Positions 16,912 to 26,098 of a stretch of DNA of 64,000 bases are shown here, piece after piece; position 1 is the stretch's first letter, and each line of letters starts with the position of its first letter. Location of the stretch: the NCBI RefSeq assembly GCF_004329715.1, contig NZ_JXSY01000021.1:186001-250000 (forward strand). Direction: 5' to 3'. Origin of the DNA: Bowmanella sp. JS7-9 (GTDB lineage: Bacteria; Pseudomonadota; Gammaproteobacteria; Enterobacterales; Alteromonadaceae). A program made the translations under genes and the position numbers. The notes below the pieces were generated by a model. It was not told the origin of the DNA. It saw nothing but the letters and a program-made list of their open reading frames with translations, and searched no databases.

Positions 16912-17586
16912 ATGCAGCCCCATGACCACACACCATTAGATGACTTTATCACATATCCAGCCGATGAAATGCTGGCGCGCAGCCATGAGTTCCTGGCTCA
17001 GATGCGCCGTCGTCACAGTGTTCGTAGCTTTAGTGATAAACCAGTGGCGCGTGAGGTGATTGAAAACTGCCTGCTCACGGCAGGCTCTGCGCCAAGTGGT
17101 GCCAATCATCAGCCATGGCATTTCGCCGCCATCCATTCGCCGGAGGTTAAACGCCAAATTCGTGAGCAGGCCGAAGCCCACGAACGCGGTTTTTATGATG
17201 GCCGAGCCGGGCAGCAGTGGCTCACTGACTTAAAACCGCTTGGCACCGATGCCAGTAAACCCTATCTGGAAACGGCACCCTGGCTGATTGCCGTGTTCAG
17301 CCAAAAAACCGGTGGGCTGGATGGTGATGAATCAAAACAGAATTACTACGTACATGAGTCGGTGGGCATTGCAGTTGGGATGTTGCTGACTGCGTTACAC
17401 AATGCCGGGCTGGCGACCTTGACCCATACCCCAAAACCGATGAATTTTCTTACCCAGGTATGCAACCGCCCCGAAAACGAGCGGGCGTACATGCTAATTA
17501 TCGCCGGTTACCCGGCTGATGACGCCACCGTACCTGCCCATGCCCGCAACAAAAAAGCCTTGGCGGATATCGCCAGTTTTTTATAA
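16912..17586 (+). CDS. nitroreductase family FMN-dependent oxidoreductase
   Basis: A 224-residue FMN flavoprotein. The FMN-phosphate binding motif RRRHSVRSFSDKPV (about residues 32-45) and SAPSGANHQPWHF (about 61-73) mark the family, closest by pattern to the iodotyrosine deiodinase/BluB-like group. Later, HESVGIAVGMLLTALHNAGL and a C-terminal ADIASFL fit. It transcribes divergently from the sigma-factor operon over 161 bp. The substrate (nitro compound, halogenated aromatic or flavin) cannot be told. Confidence 0.85.
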   Translation: MQPHDHTPLDDFITYPADEMLARSHEFLAQMRRRHSVRSFSDKPVAREVIENCLLTAGSAPSGANHQPWHFAAIHSPEVKRQIREQAEAHERGFYDGRAGQQWLTDLKPLGTDASKPYLETAPWLIAVFSQKTGGLDGDESKQNYYVHESVGIAVGMLLTALHNAGLATLTHTPKPMNFLTQVCNRPENERAYMLIIAGYPADDATVPAHARNKKALADIASFL

Positions 17587-17592
17587 ACGGTG

Positions 17593-18171
17593 CTAGGCAA
17601 ACAGCCACCAAAGGACGACAGCGCTAACCGTGAGTAATATCATCGCTTTGGTTTTGTGCTGGCGAATGATGCGCTCGGCGCTGTTGCCGGCAAAATACAC
17701 CACGGCAGCCAGCCCAAAGTAACGAATACTGCGGGCAATGGCGGTGGCCAACAAAAACAGCCCAATCGAATAATGAGTTGCGCCAGCGGCAAGCATCGCG
17801 ATCTGGAAAGGAATGGGGGCGATGCCCAGCGTGAGCACGAACCAAAAGCCCTGAGTCTGCATTTTTTGCTCAACGCTTTGAAATTTTTGCTGATTAGAAA
17901 ACAGCTCAATGAGCTGGTCGCCGAGCAGATCAAACAGAAAATACCCGAGCGCATAGCCAAATAAAGCGCCGACTATACAGCCCAGTGTAGCCAACAAGGC
18001 AATCCACCATAGCTTGTCCCGGCGCGCCTGCATCAGCGGTATCATCACGGCTTCCAGCGGGATGGGCACAATAGTCGACTCTAAAAATGAGGCAATGGTG
18101 ATGCCCTTCAACATATGTTCAGAGTCCACCATCTTCTTGGTTTTGTGTTTCAGTTTTTTCTTTAGGCCCAA
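17593..18171 (-). CDS. YqaA-like membrane protein, SNARE-associated/VTT (DedA-related)
   Basis: A 192-residue integral membrane protein with about five hydrophobic helices. Family features are FLESTIVPIPLEAVMIPLM with its conserved Glu and Pro residues, ATLGCIVGALFGYALGYFL, and the re-entrant-loop region TLGIAPIPFQIAMLAAG. The group is linked to lipid scrambling and membrane homeostasis, but YqaA members are uncharacterised. The N-terminus is strongly basic (KKKLKHKTKK). The stop lies 6 bp from the convergent nitroreductase. Confidence 0.8.
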   Translation of the reverse strand: MGLKKKLKHKTKKMVDSEHMLKGITIASFLESTIVPIPLEAVMIPLMQARRDKLWWIALLATLGCIVGALFGYALGYFLFDLLGDQLIELFSNQQKFQSVEQKMQTQGFWFVLTLGIAPIPFQIAMLAAGATHYSIGLFLLATAIARSIRYFGLAAVVYFAGNSAERIIRQHKTKAMILLTVSAVVLWWLFA

Positions 18172-18243
18172 CTTACTATTCCCGCTGCTATGTATACAGG
18201 GTAAGAAGTTGCATGAACTATGCCTGTTGGACGCAAATTTTGG

Positions 18244-18762
18244 CTAACAGCGTTCGGTGCGCAGTCTTGAAAACAAATTCAGGTTCACCAACTGGCCTTT
18301 GAAAAATCGAGCCTGACGCAGGGTGCCTTCGAACTGAAAGCCGGCCTTTTTCAGCATGTGTTCTGAGACCGAATTTCCCTCGATGGTCACCGCTTGCAGG
18401 CGATTGAATGAAGTGCTTTGAAAGAAGTGCTCGGTGAGTAACGCTAATGCCTCGCGGGCATAACCATTACCCCGATATCCGCTGAAAATACGATAATAAA
18501 TTTCGCGCCCGTCCAGGTAGTGGGTGGAGCGAAATAACCCCGCTTCTCCCACAATATTGCCTTGCAGGTCTTCAATAATTAGCTTGCCACAATGGTCTTG
18601 CCAAAAGCCGGTATCGTTGAATGCCTGCTTAAACGCCACCTCGGATTGCAGACCGACGGGCATAAATTCACCCGGATCGGATTGATCGCTGGATAATTCG
18701 TACAGGCTATCCAAATCGGCTTGGCGGACGGTACGTAATCGAATGTGGCGTCCCTGAATCAT
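18244..18762 (-). CDS. GNAT family N-acetyltransferase
   Basis: A 172-residue acetyltransferase of the RimJ/RimL-like type. Visible elements are LRTVRQADLDSLYEL at the N-terminus, the acetyl-CoA-binding loop YRGNGYAREAL near residues 93-103, and NSVSEHMLKKAGFQFEGTLRQA, the usual C-terminal signature. Likely acts on a protein N-terminus or a small amine. Monocistronic; AAGGAGATA lies shortly before the ATG. Confidence 0.85.
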   Translation of the reverse strand: MIQGRHIRLRTVRQADLDSLYELSSDQSDPGEFMPVGLQSEVAFKQAFNDTGFWQDHCGKLIIEDLQGNIVGEAGLFRSTHYLDGREIYYRIFSGYRGNGYAREALALLTEHFFQSTSFNRLQAVTIEGNSVSEHMLKKAGFQFEGTLRQARFFKGQLVNLNLFSRLRTERC

Positions 18763-18851
18763 GCATATCTCCTTTTATTGACTTGTCAGCCTACCAGATC
18801 TGCCACTGCATAAAATCCTTAGCGAATTTTTATTCAGGGGCAGATCGAGGA

Positions 18852-19361
18852 CTAATTCTTAACGCGTTGGTAGTTGAATTTTTCTTCAGTGATGTTGCCG
18901 TTTTGCTCAATGGCTACGTAGATGTTGATTTCGTCATCGCTAATTTTTTCCAGTGTTAATCCGTTGAAAAACACTTTGTTGTCCGTGACGTTGACGAGTT
19001 TAAAATCGACAGTTTGGTCTTTTTCTTCCCAGCCTTTGAGATTGGCCGCGAAGTGCTTGAGCCGGAAAATCAGGCTGTTGTTTTCTTCAATGATGGTTTC
19101 CAGTTCATAAAATGACACCTGGTTATTCACCACAAGTTTAAAGGCGCCCATCATGCTGCCGCCCAGTGGTGGCGACCAAACCTCTTCCGTCAGCCCGCCA
19201 AATGCTTCACCTCTCCAGTGACCAGCCAGCCAACTGACGGCATTCAGGTTTGCAGGTGGAGATGTTTGTTGTTCCAGAAATAACAGGTTTTTAAATTCAC
19301 TTTGCGAGAATGCATTAAGGCTGGTGATGAGCAGCACAATGGATAAACAGTATTTGAACAT
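18852..19361 (-). CDS. DUF6265 family secreted protein
   Basis: A 169-residue protein with a signal peptide (cleavage near NAFS-QS). The mature part has the DUF6265 pattern: VSWLAGHWRGEAFGGLTEEVWSPP then GGSMMGAFKLV, with alternating strands consistent with a lipocalin-like beta barrel. Members bind or process unknown ligands. It stands alone, preceded on the other side by a 316-bp gap. Confidence 0.75.
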   Translation of the reverse strand: MFKYCLSIVLLITSLNAFSQSEFKNLLFLEQQTSPPANLNAVSWLAGHWRGEAFGGLTEEVWSPPLGGSMMGAFKLVVNNQVSFYELETIIEENNSLIFRLKHFAANLKGWEEKDQTVDFKLVNVTDNKVFFNGLTLEKISDDEINIYVAIEQNGNITEEKFNYQRVKN

Positions 19362-19677
19362 GACCTAATTCCTTCTCATTGCTCCTTTTTGAGCGGCTTC
19401 GTCAGTGTAGACTTGTGCCGATTAGTTGGTAAGTCAGTATTGTTGATGTGCTCTGTTTAGACGCGTAAGTTATTTCGCTGAGGCTGAGTGGTAACCACTC
19501 AATACGGTTTATACACAATCCCGCTAATGCATTATTCAGATGCGATGGGAGCTTGGTACGACAAGAGTCCATCCGACTTATATATGTTAAATTTTGTTAC
19601 AAATTTATCGCTTCATTTTTTCGGCCTTTGTCTTTAGCATCTGCCGGTTTTTTCCTCAATGAATTGGAAGTTGTAAA
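19362..19677. other. intergenic region upstream of the large lipoprotein
   Basis: A divergent promoter region without a gene. The only clear structure is a palindrome TGAGTGGT-A-ACCACTCA at 19485-19501, a plausible operator, about 180 bp before the lipoprotein start. The segment 19580-19620 is AT-rich and may hold the promoter. A GGAAG ribosome-binding site precedes the start at 19678. Confidence 0.5.
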
Positions 19678-22600
19678 ATGCAGGGACGTCATTCTGACCG
19701 TTTGTTGTCGTTATTAGTTTTTGGAACCTTATTGTCTGGATGCGGGGGCGGTGGAGAATCGTCTTCGAGCCAAACGCCACCGCCGGCACCTGTGCGTACC
19801 GGAGTATTTTTGGATGCAGCTGTTGAAGGGCTCAGTTACACGAGTACGTCAGGCGAATCAGGTGTCACTAACGCCGCTGGTGAGTACAAATACAAAGATG
19901 GCGCCATGGTTACCTTCTCGCTGGGTAGCATTCAGTTTCCAGCGGTAGCAGCGGCAAGAACCGTCACCCCTTTCAGTTTTTTTGAAAGCCGTAATTTACA
20001 TGATCCAGAGCTACTAAATACCCTGCGCTTATTGCAGTCTCTGGACGCCGACAAAGATCCGTCCAATAACATTCAACTGGATGCCAGTGCGGTACAAAGA
20101 CTGACCGCCGCCAGTATTACATTCGCGGATTTGGCTCTTAGCGCCGATGAATTTGAGCAATTGTTGGTGAGCACTGACGTGTTTACGGCCGCGGGCAATA
20201 CTTCCATGGTCTCCAAGGGGGCAGCGATGCAGCACTTTGCCTCCACGCTGAATTCCTCATCACAGTTGGATACTGATGGGGATGGGATCAGTAACGTCAA
20301 TGATACTGACGATGACAATGACGGTGTTCCTGACAGCAAAGATCTGTTTCCGTGGGACAGCAGCGAAAGTACTGACTTTGATTTAGATGGTATTGGTGAT
20401 TCGGCGGATGACGATGACGACAACGACGGTATCGTTGATGTTAGCGACCCGACATTACGCCTGATTTACGAAATGTCCTCTTCGGTAGTGACTATTACGC
20501 ACCATCAATACCACGCAGATAGCAATAAACTCTTTATTACCAATAAAGGTGCCAAATCACTGCTTGTCATCAATCCAGATGATGGCCAGGTGCTACAAAC
20601 ACTTACCTTTGAAAAAATGCCGTGGCGTATGGCGCTTAGTGGCAACACCCTGTACGTCAGCTTATTAAACCGTGATTTCCAATATTATTCGACGGAAGGC
20701 GAGGGCGGCGAAGTTGTTGTAATGGATATTTCCGGGGCAACAGCACAAGAAATACGTCGATTTACCGTTACGGTTGATCCATTTGATATTGTGGCGACCT
20801 CTCAGGGTAAAGTTATCGTCTCTTCGGGTTCCAATCAGTGGACATCGATACAGGCATACAATGGTAGTGACGGCGTATTTTTGGGTAGCGCTGGGATTCG
20901 CCACCAGTCATACCTGTCACTGGATCCAGCCGAAAAAGCAGTATTCGCTGCGGACACCGACCTTTCGCCGTCAGATTTCGAGAAATTTGATATCTCCGTC
21001 GAAGGGATTTCAGCGCTCGGCGATTCCCCTTATCACGGTAGTTATTCACCCAGCGGCAGAGTGTGGGCCGCAGGTGAGTATGTATTCTCACGATCTGGTA
21101 ATGTTTATAACGCGTCTGATATGACGTATGTATCACGTATTTTGCCCGGGCAATCAATTTCAGATGTGCAGGTAGACATGACGCAAAACATAGCATTTGT
21201 GGTGTCTGCAGGCGTGACCTACCTGGTCAACCTGGAATCCGCGGAAGTGTTCAGTGGCATTGCAAATCCTGGTGTGGTGCAGCATGTACTTGTCGGCGAT
21301 GCGATCAATTACACCCTGGCCATGTCAAATAATTCGCTGGTGTTAGTCAAGACTCCACACCCTTGCCCTAGCTGCGGAACCAATACCAAGCCGGTTGCAA
21401 ACTTCACATATACGCCGACGCAGGGCTCAACCACAGATACCTATGAGTTTGATGCGTCTATGAGTAATGACGCGGAAGATGGTCATCAACTGCAGTTTCG
21501 TTGGGATATGGATAACGATGGACAGTGGGACACGAACTTCAGTACCGATCCACAATACAGCCAAAAATTTCTGACTGCTGGCACTAAATTTGTCACCTTG
21601 CAGGTGCGCGATTCGGCTGGCGCGTTACACAGCAAAACAATCGATATTCAGGTGGAACAGGGTATTGATAGTGGCGAAGTGATCAATGATTCTGCGCCTT
21701 TCGAATTACAGTTCAATGTCACCGCGACGGCTATCGACAGTGTCAGACAAAAAATGTACGTGTCTGATAAGAGTGCAAAACGCTTGTATGTGGTGAATTT
21801 GCAAACCGGACAAACGGAGAAGTTTTTCCAGTTTAGCTATATGCCAGAACGCATGACAATTTCACCTGATGGCGCGAAATTATATGTGGCGTTACTGACC
21901 CAAGAACACAGTTCTTATTGGTGGGAAGAGGAGCAGAATGGCTACATCGCCGTATTTGATCTCGCTCAGCAAGCTCAGGTAAATGTGTATGAAATCCCGA
22001 CCGATCCCTATGATTTGGTTGTGAATAGCCAAAACAAACTGATTGTCTCCTCTGGGTCGGGTCAATGGACTGATATTTACGCGTTTAATGCTGACGACGG
22101 TACGGTACTTGGTAAGGCAGGTATTCGTCAGGCTTCGCGCTTATCATTGCATCCTTCAGGAGAAATGGTATTCGCGGCCGACACGGATTCATCTCCTTCT
22201 GACTTCGAAAAATTTGATATCAGCGGCACAGGAATTGTGTCCGTTGGGGACAGCCCTTATCACGGTGATCACAGTATTGCGGGCCAGGTGTGGGTGTCAC
22301 CTGCCGGCGATATTCTGGTCAGTCGCGGTGGTGATATTTTCCGCACGTCGGATATGACCTATGTGCAATCAATTTCAGGTATCAATGGCGCAATTAAACA
22401 GGTGACTTTTGATAGCGCGCAAAACCTCGCCTTTGTGGTAATGCTCGATGGTCAGGTGAGTTATTACAACTTAACCACCTGGGTAGAAATTGACTCGCTG
22501 GCAGTGTCTGACGCCACTGGCGTTGTTGTTGTAGATGGTAGCGTATTGGTGCTGCAGAACGGTGGTGTGAATACTCAGTTAGTGAGTCTGGATCATCCAT

Positions 22601-23835
22601 GTATGCAGTGCGGAGCGAATACCGCGCCGGTTGCCAGTTTTACTTATACCCCTGCACAGGGCACGACGCTTGATACCTATGAGTTTGATGCATCGTCGAG
22701 TAGTGATGCTGAAGATGGCGCAGCGCTGCAGTACCGCTGGAACTTTGATAACGATAACCAATGGGATACTGAATTCAGTGACAATCCACTGACCAGTAAA
22801 AAATTCATCTCGGCCGGGACGCGATTTGTCACGCTGCAGGTCAAAGACTCTGCTGGCGCATTGCATAGCAAAACCCTGGATGTTGAGGTTGCACAGGGCA
22901 TTGATTATGGCACCACGGTCAATGATTCAGTGGCGTATAGTCTGGCGTTTGATGTGACTGCAACCGCGACGGATGCATTACGTAACAAGCTGTATGTGTC
23001 GGATCAGGCCGCCAAACGAGTGTATGTGGTGAATCTGGAAACCGGCCTCACAGAAAAATATTTTGAATTTGATTTTATGCCGGAGCGCATGACGATTTCC
23101 CCTGACGGTGGAACCTTGTATCTGGCCTTGCTAACGCAACAACACAGTTACTCCTGGTGGAAAGAGGATCAGAGCGGCTACATCGCTGTGTTTGATCTGG
23201 CGCAGCAGGCACAAACTCTGGTGTATGGTATTCCTACCGATCCTTACGATTTAGTCGTCAATGATCAAAACAAGCTGGTTGTATCTTCAGGTTCAGGCCA
23301 GTGGACGGATATCTATGCGTTTAATGCTAACGACGGTGCTGTGTTGGGTAAATCCTCGATCAGACAAAGTAGCCGCTTGTCGCTGCATCCATCCAGTGAT
23401 CTGGTGTTCGCCGCCGATACCGACATAACTCCGTCAGATTTTCAGAAGTTTGACATCAGTGGGACTGGCATAAGATCACTGGGAGACAGCCCCTATCACG
23501 GCGATTACTACATTGATGGTAAAGTCTGGTTGTCGCCGGATGGCAATAATGTAATTAGTCGCGGCGGTGAGATGTTCCGGGTCGCCGATATGAATTGGCT
23601 GCAAGCACTTGATGGCGTTGATTCCGCTATACACGACATCGTGTTTGATACGGATAATAACCGTCTGCTAATGCTGACGGACGCAAGCCTGATTGCCTTA
23701 AGTTTAAGTGACTATGCTGTTACCAGCGTGTTGCCATCGCAGGGTGCCAAGTCGTTGGTAATTAGTAATGGCCGTGTGTTTGGCTTGCTCAACGGCGGGT
23801 TAAGCACCACCGTCATAGAGTATGTATTTGAATAA
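19678..23835 (+). CDS. giant lipoprotein with TSP3 repeats, three beta-propeller modules and two PKD domains
   Basis: A 1385-residue exported lipoprotein; the lipobox is LSGC, followed by a Gly/Ser/Pro linker. Residues 40-190 resemble the carboxypeptidase-like domain of other marine lipoproteins (GVFLDAAVEGLSY). Residues 196-255 are Asp-rich thrombospondin type 3 calcium repeats (DTDGDGISN, DNDGVPD, DNDGIVD). Three related YncE/SMP-30-like propeller segments follow (about 261-557, 661-970, 1075-1385), each with LYVVN, SPDGxxLY, SSGSxQWTxI, PSDFxKFDIS and GDSPYHG. Between them lie two PKD domains (about 561-660 and 974-1074; FDASxSxDAEDG, QYRWxxDxDxQWDT), each introduced by a CxxCGxN pair (CPSCGTN, CMQCGAN). 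Likely surface exposed, calcium stabilised, ligand unknown. Confidence 0.8.
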   Translation: MQGRHSDRLLSLLVFGTLLSGCGGGGESSSSQTPPPAPVRTGVFLDAAVEGLSYTSTSGESGVTNAAGEYKYKDGAMVTFSLGSIQFPAVAAARTVTPFSFFESRNLHDPELLNTLRLLQSLDADKDPSNNIQLDASAVQRLTAASITFADLALSADEFEQLLVSTDVFTAAGNTSMVSKGAAMQHFASTLNSSSQLDTDGDGISNVNDTDDDNDGVPDSKDLFPWDSSESTDFDLDGIGDSADDDDDNDGIVDVSDPTLRLIYEMSSSVVTITHHQYHADSNKLFITNKGAKSLLVINPDDGQVLQTLTFEKMPWRMALSGNTLYVSLLNRDFQYYSTEGEGGEVVVMDISGATAQEIRRFTVTVDPFDIVATSQGKVIVSSGSNQWTSIQAYNGSDGVFLGSAGIRHQSYLSLDPAEKAVFAADTDLSPSDFEKFDISVEGISALGDSPYHGSYSPSGRVWAAGEYVFSRSGNVYNASDMTYVSRILPGQSISDVQVDMTQNIAFVVSAGVTYLVNLESAEVFSGIANPGVVQHVLVGDAINYTLAMSNNSLVLVKTPHPCPSCGTNTKPVANFTYTPTQGSTTDTYEFDASMSNDAEDGHQLQFRWDMDNDGQWDTNFSTDPQYSQKFLTAGTKFVTLQVRDSAGALHSKTIDIQVEQGIDSGEVINDSAPFELQFNVTATAIDSVRQKMYVSDKSAKRLYVVNLQTGQTEKFFQFSYMPERMTISPDGAKLYVALLTQEHSSYWWEEEQNGYIAVFDLAQQAQVNVYEIPTDPYDLVVNSQNKLIVSSGSGQWTDIYAFNADDGTVLGKAGIRQASRLSLHPSGEMVFAADTDSSPSDFEKFDISGTGIVSVGDSPYHGDHSIAGQVWVSPAGDILVSRGGDIFRTSDMTYVQSISGINGAIKQVTFDSAQNLAFVVMLDGQVSYYNLTTWVEIDSLAVSDATGVVVVDGSVLVLQNGGVNTQLVSLDHPCMQCGANTAPVASFTYTPAQGTTLDTYEFDASSSSDAEDGAALQYRWNFDNDNQWDTEFSDNPLTSKKFISAGTRFVTLQVKDSAGALHSKTLDVEVAQGIDYGTTVNDSVAYSLAFDVTATATDALRNKLYVSDQAAKRVYVVNLETGLTEKYFEFDFMPERMTISPDGGTLYLALLTQQHSYSWWKEDQSGYIAVFDLAQQAQTLVYGIPTDPYDLVVNDQNKLVVSSGSGQWTDIYAFNANDGAVLGKSSIRQSSRLSLHPSSDLVFAADTDITPSDFQKFDISGTGIRSLGDSPYHGDYYIDGKVWLSPDGNNVISRGGEMFRVADMNWLQALDGVDSAIHDIVFDTDNNRLLMLTDASLIALSLSDYAVTSVLPSQGAKSLVISNGRVFGLLNGGLSTTVIEYVFE

Positions 23836-23842
23836 TCCCGGT

Positions 23843-23875
23843 AATGGCGCACTATCCGGTGCGCCATTTCTCTCT
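23843..23875 (+). terminator. terminator after the giant lipoprotein gene
   Basis: AATGGCGCAC pairs with GTGCGCCATT (10-bp perfect stem, 6-nt loop), followed by a pyrimidine tract TTTCTCTCT. The tract is not a pure T-run, so termination may be partial. Confidence 0.7.
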
Positions 23876-24059
23876 ATAACTCAGAGCCAGTAATTTCGTG
23901 CGGCAATCCTGCTGCGTGTGAACCTCAAAACACAGGGCATATCCGCAGTTCACGATGGATGGATTCATCTTTCTTCTGCATGTATGCTGCGCTCACAAAA
24001 ACGAAAAATTAAACAGGGAATGTGTTTTTCGCCGTCCCTCTGTCAAGGAATGAAGTTGT

Positions 24060-25292
24060 ATGAATCTTGGTAAAGTTACTTCTGCGTTATGTTTGTCTGC
24101 CAGTCTGTCATTACCCTCTATGGCGACGGATTTGATTAATTTGAAAGAATTGCCCGAATGGATCCAAACCGCATCGGCGCGTGAGGCGACGGTAGCTCAA
24201 CGGGGCAAAGTGGCGATTGAACAGTTTAACGTCGATGGTGAAGTCATTGGTGAGGTAGTTCACGCAGAAGGCGAAGACGGTACCTGGTATTACAATTTTA
24301 ATATTGGAACTGCCTCGCCGGTTGAATGTTACGTATTTACTGAGTTCGATGGCGCAGCAAATTCGTTGCACAGCATTATTGAATACAGCTTGTCTGGCGC
24401 TGAAACCTTAAACAAAAAAGAGCTCACCGATAAATTCAATTTTGCAGTTGATAGTGGTGTTATCGGCGATACGCCGTATTTACTACTAGATACCCTGTAC
24501 AAATTGTCTGATGGAAAAGCGCCGGTTTTGGGCACCTTGAAAGGCTTAGCTGCACGGACTAACGACACGCTGCAGGTGTGTGTTCACAATGAAATGGGTT
24601 ACCGCAGCACATTTTTTGAAGTGTTCGAATCGTTTGTGAATCTGTTTACCAAGACTGAGGCGCAGCCTGAGTTTTTTGAGATGGTACATCAGATCACACT
24701 CAACGGAATGGCAGTGGGGTATGCCCGCGAGAAATATAGTGTGGACAGCGACAACGATGTTCATCAGTTAACTGACACGGCATTTTTAATACCGGTTGAT
24801 GCGAATAATGTCATGCGTTCTGATACGTTGAATGACGCGTGGAGCCGCCAGGATGGATCATTGATCAATGGATACGAGCACAATATCGAAAATGGTGAGT
24901 TGGCCTCTGAATTCTCTATTGAATTTAAAGATGAAAGTTGGCTTGTCAGCGGTCAAATGCAGGGTAAAGAGGTCAATTCTACGCTCGAGTATAACGGCTG
25001 GTTATTATCGAGCATCGGCAGCTACCGCGCAGCAGCAGAATTATTGGCGAGTGATGAAACATCCGCAGAATATCAGTTATGGACATCACAGGCGGATCCG
25101 ACCTCGGCGATGAAAATTGTTGTAAGTAAATTAACCGACGATAACAACGCTAACATTAAAGTCGACATGGGCCCTATGGTGTTGAAATACCACTCTGATG
25201 AACAAGGCGTTATGCACAATGGTGTAGTGATGCAGGGCGGTATGGAGTTGGGTTTTGCGCCACTGTATAGCAAAGGTACTCCACAACCGTGA
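24060..25292 (+). CDS. secreted protein of unknown function
   Basis: A 410-residue protein with a signal peptide (cleavage near LPSMA-TD). The remainder is a soluble mixed alpha/beta chain with few cysteines, and I do not recognise a domain. Phrases such as FNVDGEVIGEVVHAEGEDGTWYYNFN and GMAVGYAREKYSVDSD suggest two large beta-rich halves. Its stop codon overlaps the start of the next gene (GTGA), so the two proteins are probably made together. Homologues would be worth finding next to transglutaminase-like genes. Confidence 0.65.
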   Translation: MNLGKVTSALCLSASLSLPSMATDLINLKELPEWIQTASAREATVAQRGKVAIEQFNVDGEVIGEVVHAEGEDGTWYYNFNIGTASPVECYVFTEFDGAANSLHSIIEYSLSGAETLNKKELTDKFNFAVDSGVIGDTPYLLLDTLYKLSDGKAPVLGTLKGLAARTNDTLQVCVHNEMGYRSTFFEVFESFVNLFTKTEAQPEFFEMVHQITLNGMAVGYAREKYSVDSDNDVHQLTDTAFLIPVDANNVMRSDTLNDAWSRQDGSLINGYEHNIENGELASEFSIEFKDESWLVSGQMQGKEVNSTLEYNGWLLSSIGSYRAAAELLASDETSAEYQLWTSQADPTSAMKIVVSKLTDDNNANIKVDMGPMVLKYHSDEQGVMHNGVVMQGGMELGFAPLYSKGTPQP

Positions 25293-26071
25293 GGGGAATT
25301 CTGATTGGGCTGGCATTGCTGGCTTCCAGTTTCGTCGTTGGTGCGCAAAGTGTACCTACGTTAGCCATGCTGGACGTGACATTAGCGCGCGGGGAATCCC
25401 TGCCGCTAGTGGGACGCATTGAGCTGAACCTGACGACCAGTGACTCCGCGCTTACGCTAGCAGAGCTGAAGCGCTGGTCAGGTGTAGAAGTGATGCAAAA
25501 CGAAGATGGTACTTTGCGCCTGTCTATCGTCCGTCAGCCTCAGATGCAGGATGGCTACACTGAAAAAGATCTGCTGGATACATTTGTCATGGACTTCACC
25601 GAGGCGAGTGTACTGGCGGTAAAGGACGCATATTTAGAGTCACACCCAACACTCGAGTCCGTGCAGCAACTGGCGTCTTTTGTTAGTGGTTTTATTACCC
25701 AACCTACCTATGTAAATGGATTTAATATTGCTTCAAAAGTCGCTACCCAACGCAGTGGCGATTGCACGGAATATGCGGTGTTGACTGCTGCGTTGGCACG
25801 CTCGTTGGAGATACCTGCGCGGGTTGTTATTGGCAGTGTCATTATTGGCGCAGAAAATGAATTGCTGGGCTTTGGACATGCGTGGACTGAAGTTTGGTTT
25901 CAGAACAGATGGCAAATTGTGGATGCCGCACTGTATGGTGAGAACAGAGAGCAAATTTACTATTTACCCGCTAGCGTCATAAAAAATGAAGGGCCCGGCT
26001 TTATGTTCGGACTCGCAGGCATAATGAATCTTATGCCACATAAGTTGACGAACATCCGCAGCGTTAAGTAG
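25289..26071 (+). CDS. transglutaminase-like (papain-fold) protein, exported
   Basis: A 260-residue protein. The GTG start overlaps the upstream TGA by 4 bp, and the N-terminus is a signal peptide (GLALLASSFVVGAQS). The transglutaminase core has a complete triad: Cys159 in SGDCTEYA, His197 in GFGHAWTEVW, Asp212 in QIVDAALYG. Residues 20-130 form an N-terminal domain. Enzymes of this fold act as peptidases or amidases, or crosslink proteins, in the periplasm. The coupled upstream gene product is the obvious candidate partner or substrate. A terminator follows at once. Confidence 0.8.
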   Translation: MRGILIGLALLASSFVVGAQSVPTLAMLDVTLARGESLPLVGRIELNLTTSDSALTLAELKRWSGVEVMQNEDGTLRLSIVRQPQMQDGYTEKDLLDTFVMDFTEASVLAVKDAYLESHPTLESVQQLASFVSGFITQPTYVNGFNIASKVATQRSGDCTEYAVLTAALARSLEIPARVVIGSVIIGAENELLGFGHAWTEVWFQNRWQIVDAALYGENREQIYYLPASVIKNEGPGFMFGLAGIMNLMPHKLTNIRSVK

Positions 26072-26073
26072 AT

Positions 26074-26098
26074 AAAGCGAGCCAGAGCTCGCTTTTTT
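26074..26098 (+). terminator. rho-independent terminator
   Basis: AAAGCGAGC-CAGA-GCTCGCTTT, a 9-bp perfect stem followed by more T residues, directly after the transglutaminase-like gene. It adjoins the stop of the convergent patatin gene. Confidence 0.85.

Noticed and set aside
21360-22900. Repeats in the large lipoprotein as possible CRISPR or mobile repeat
   Set aside because: They are in-frame protein modules (PKD and propeller), not short spaced DNA repeats.
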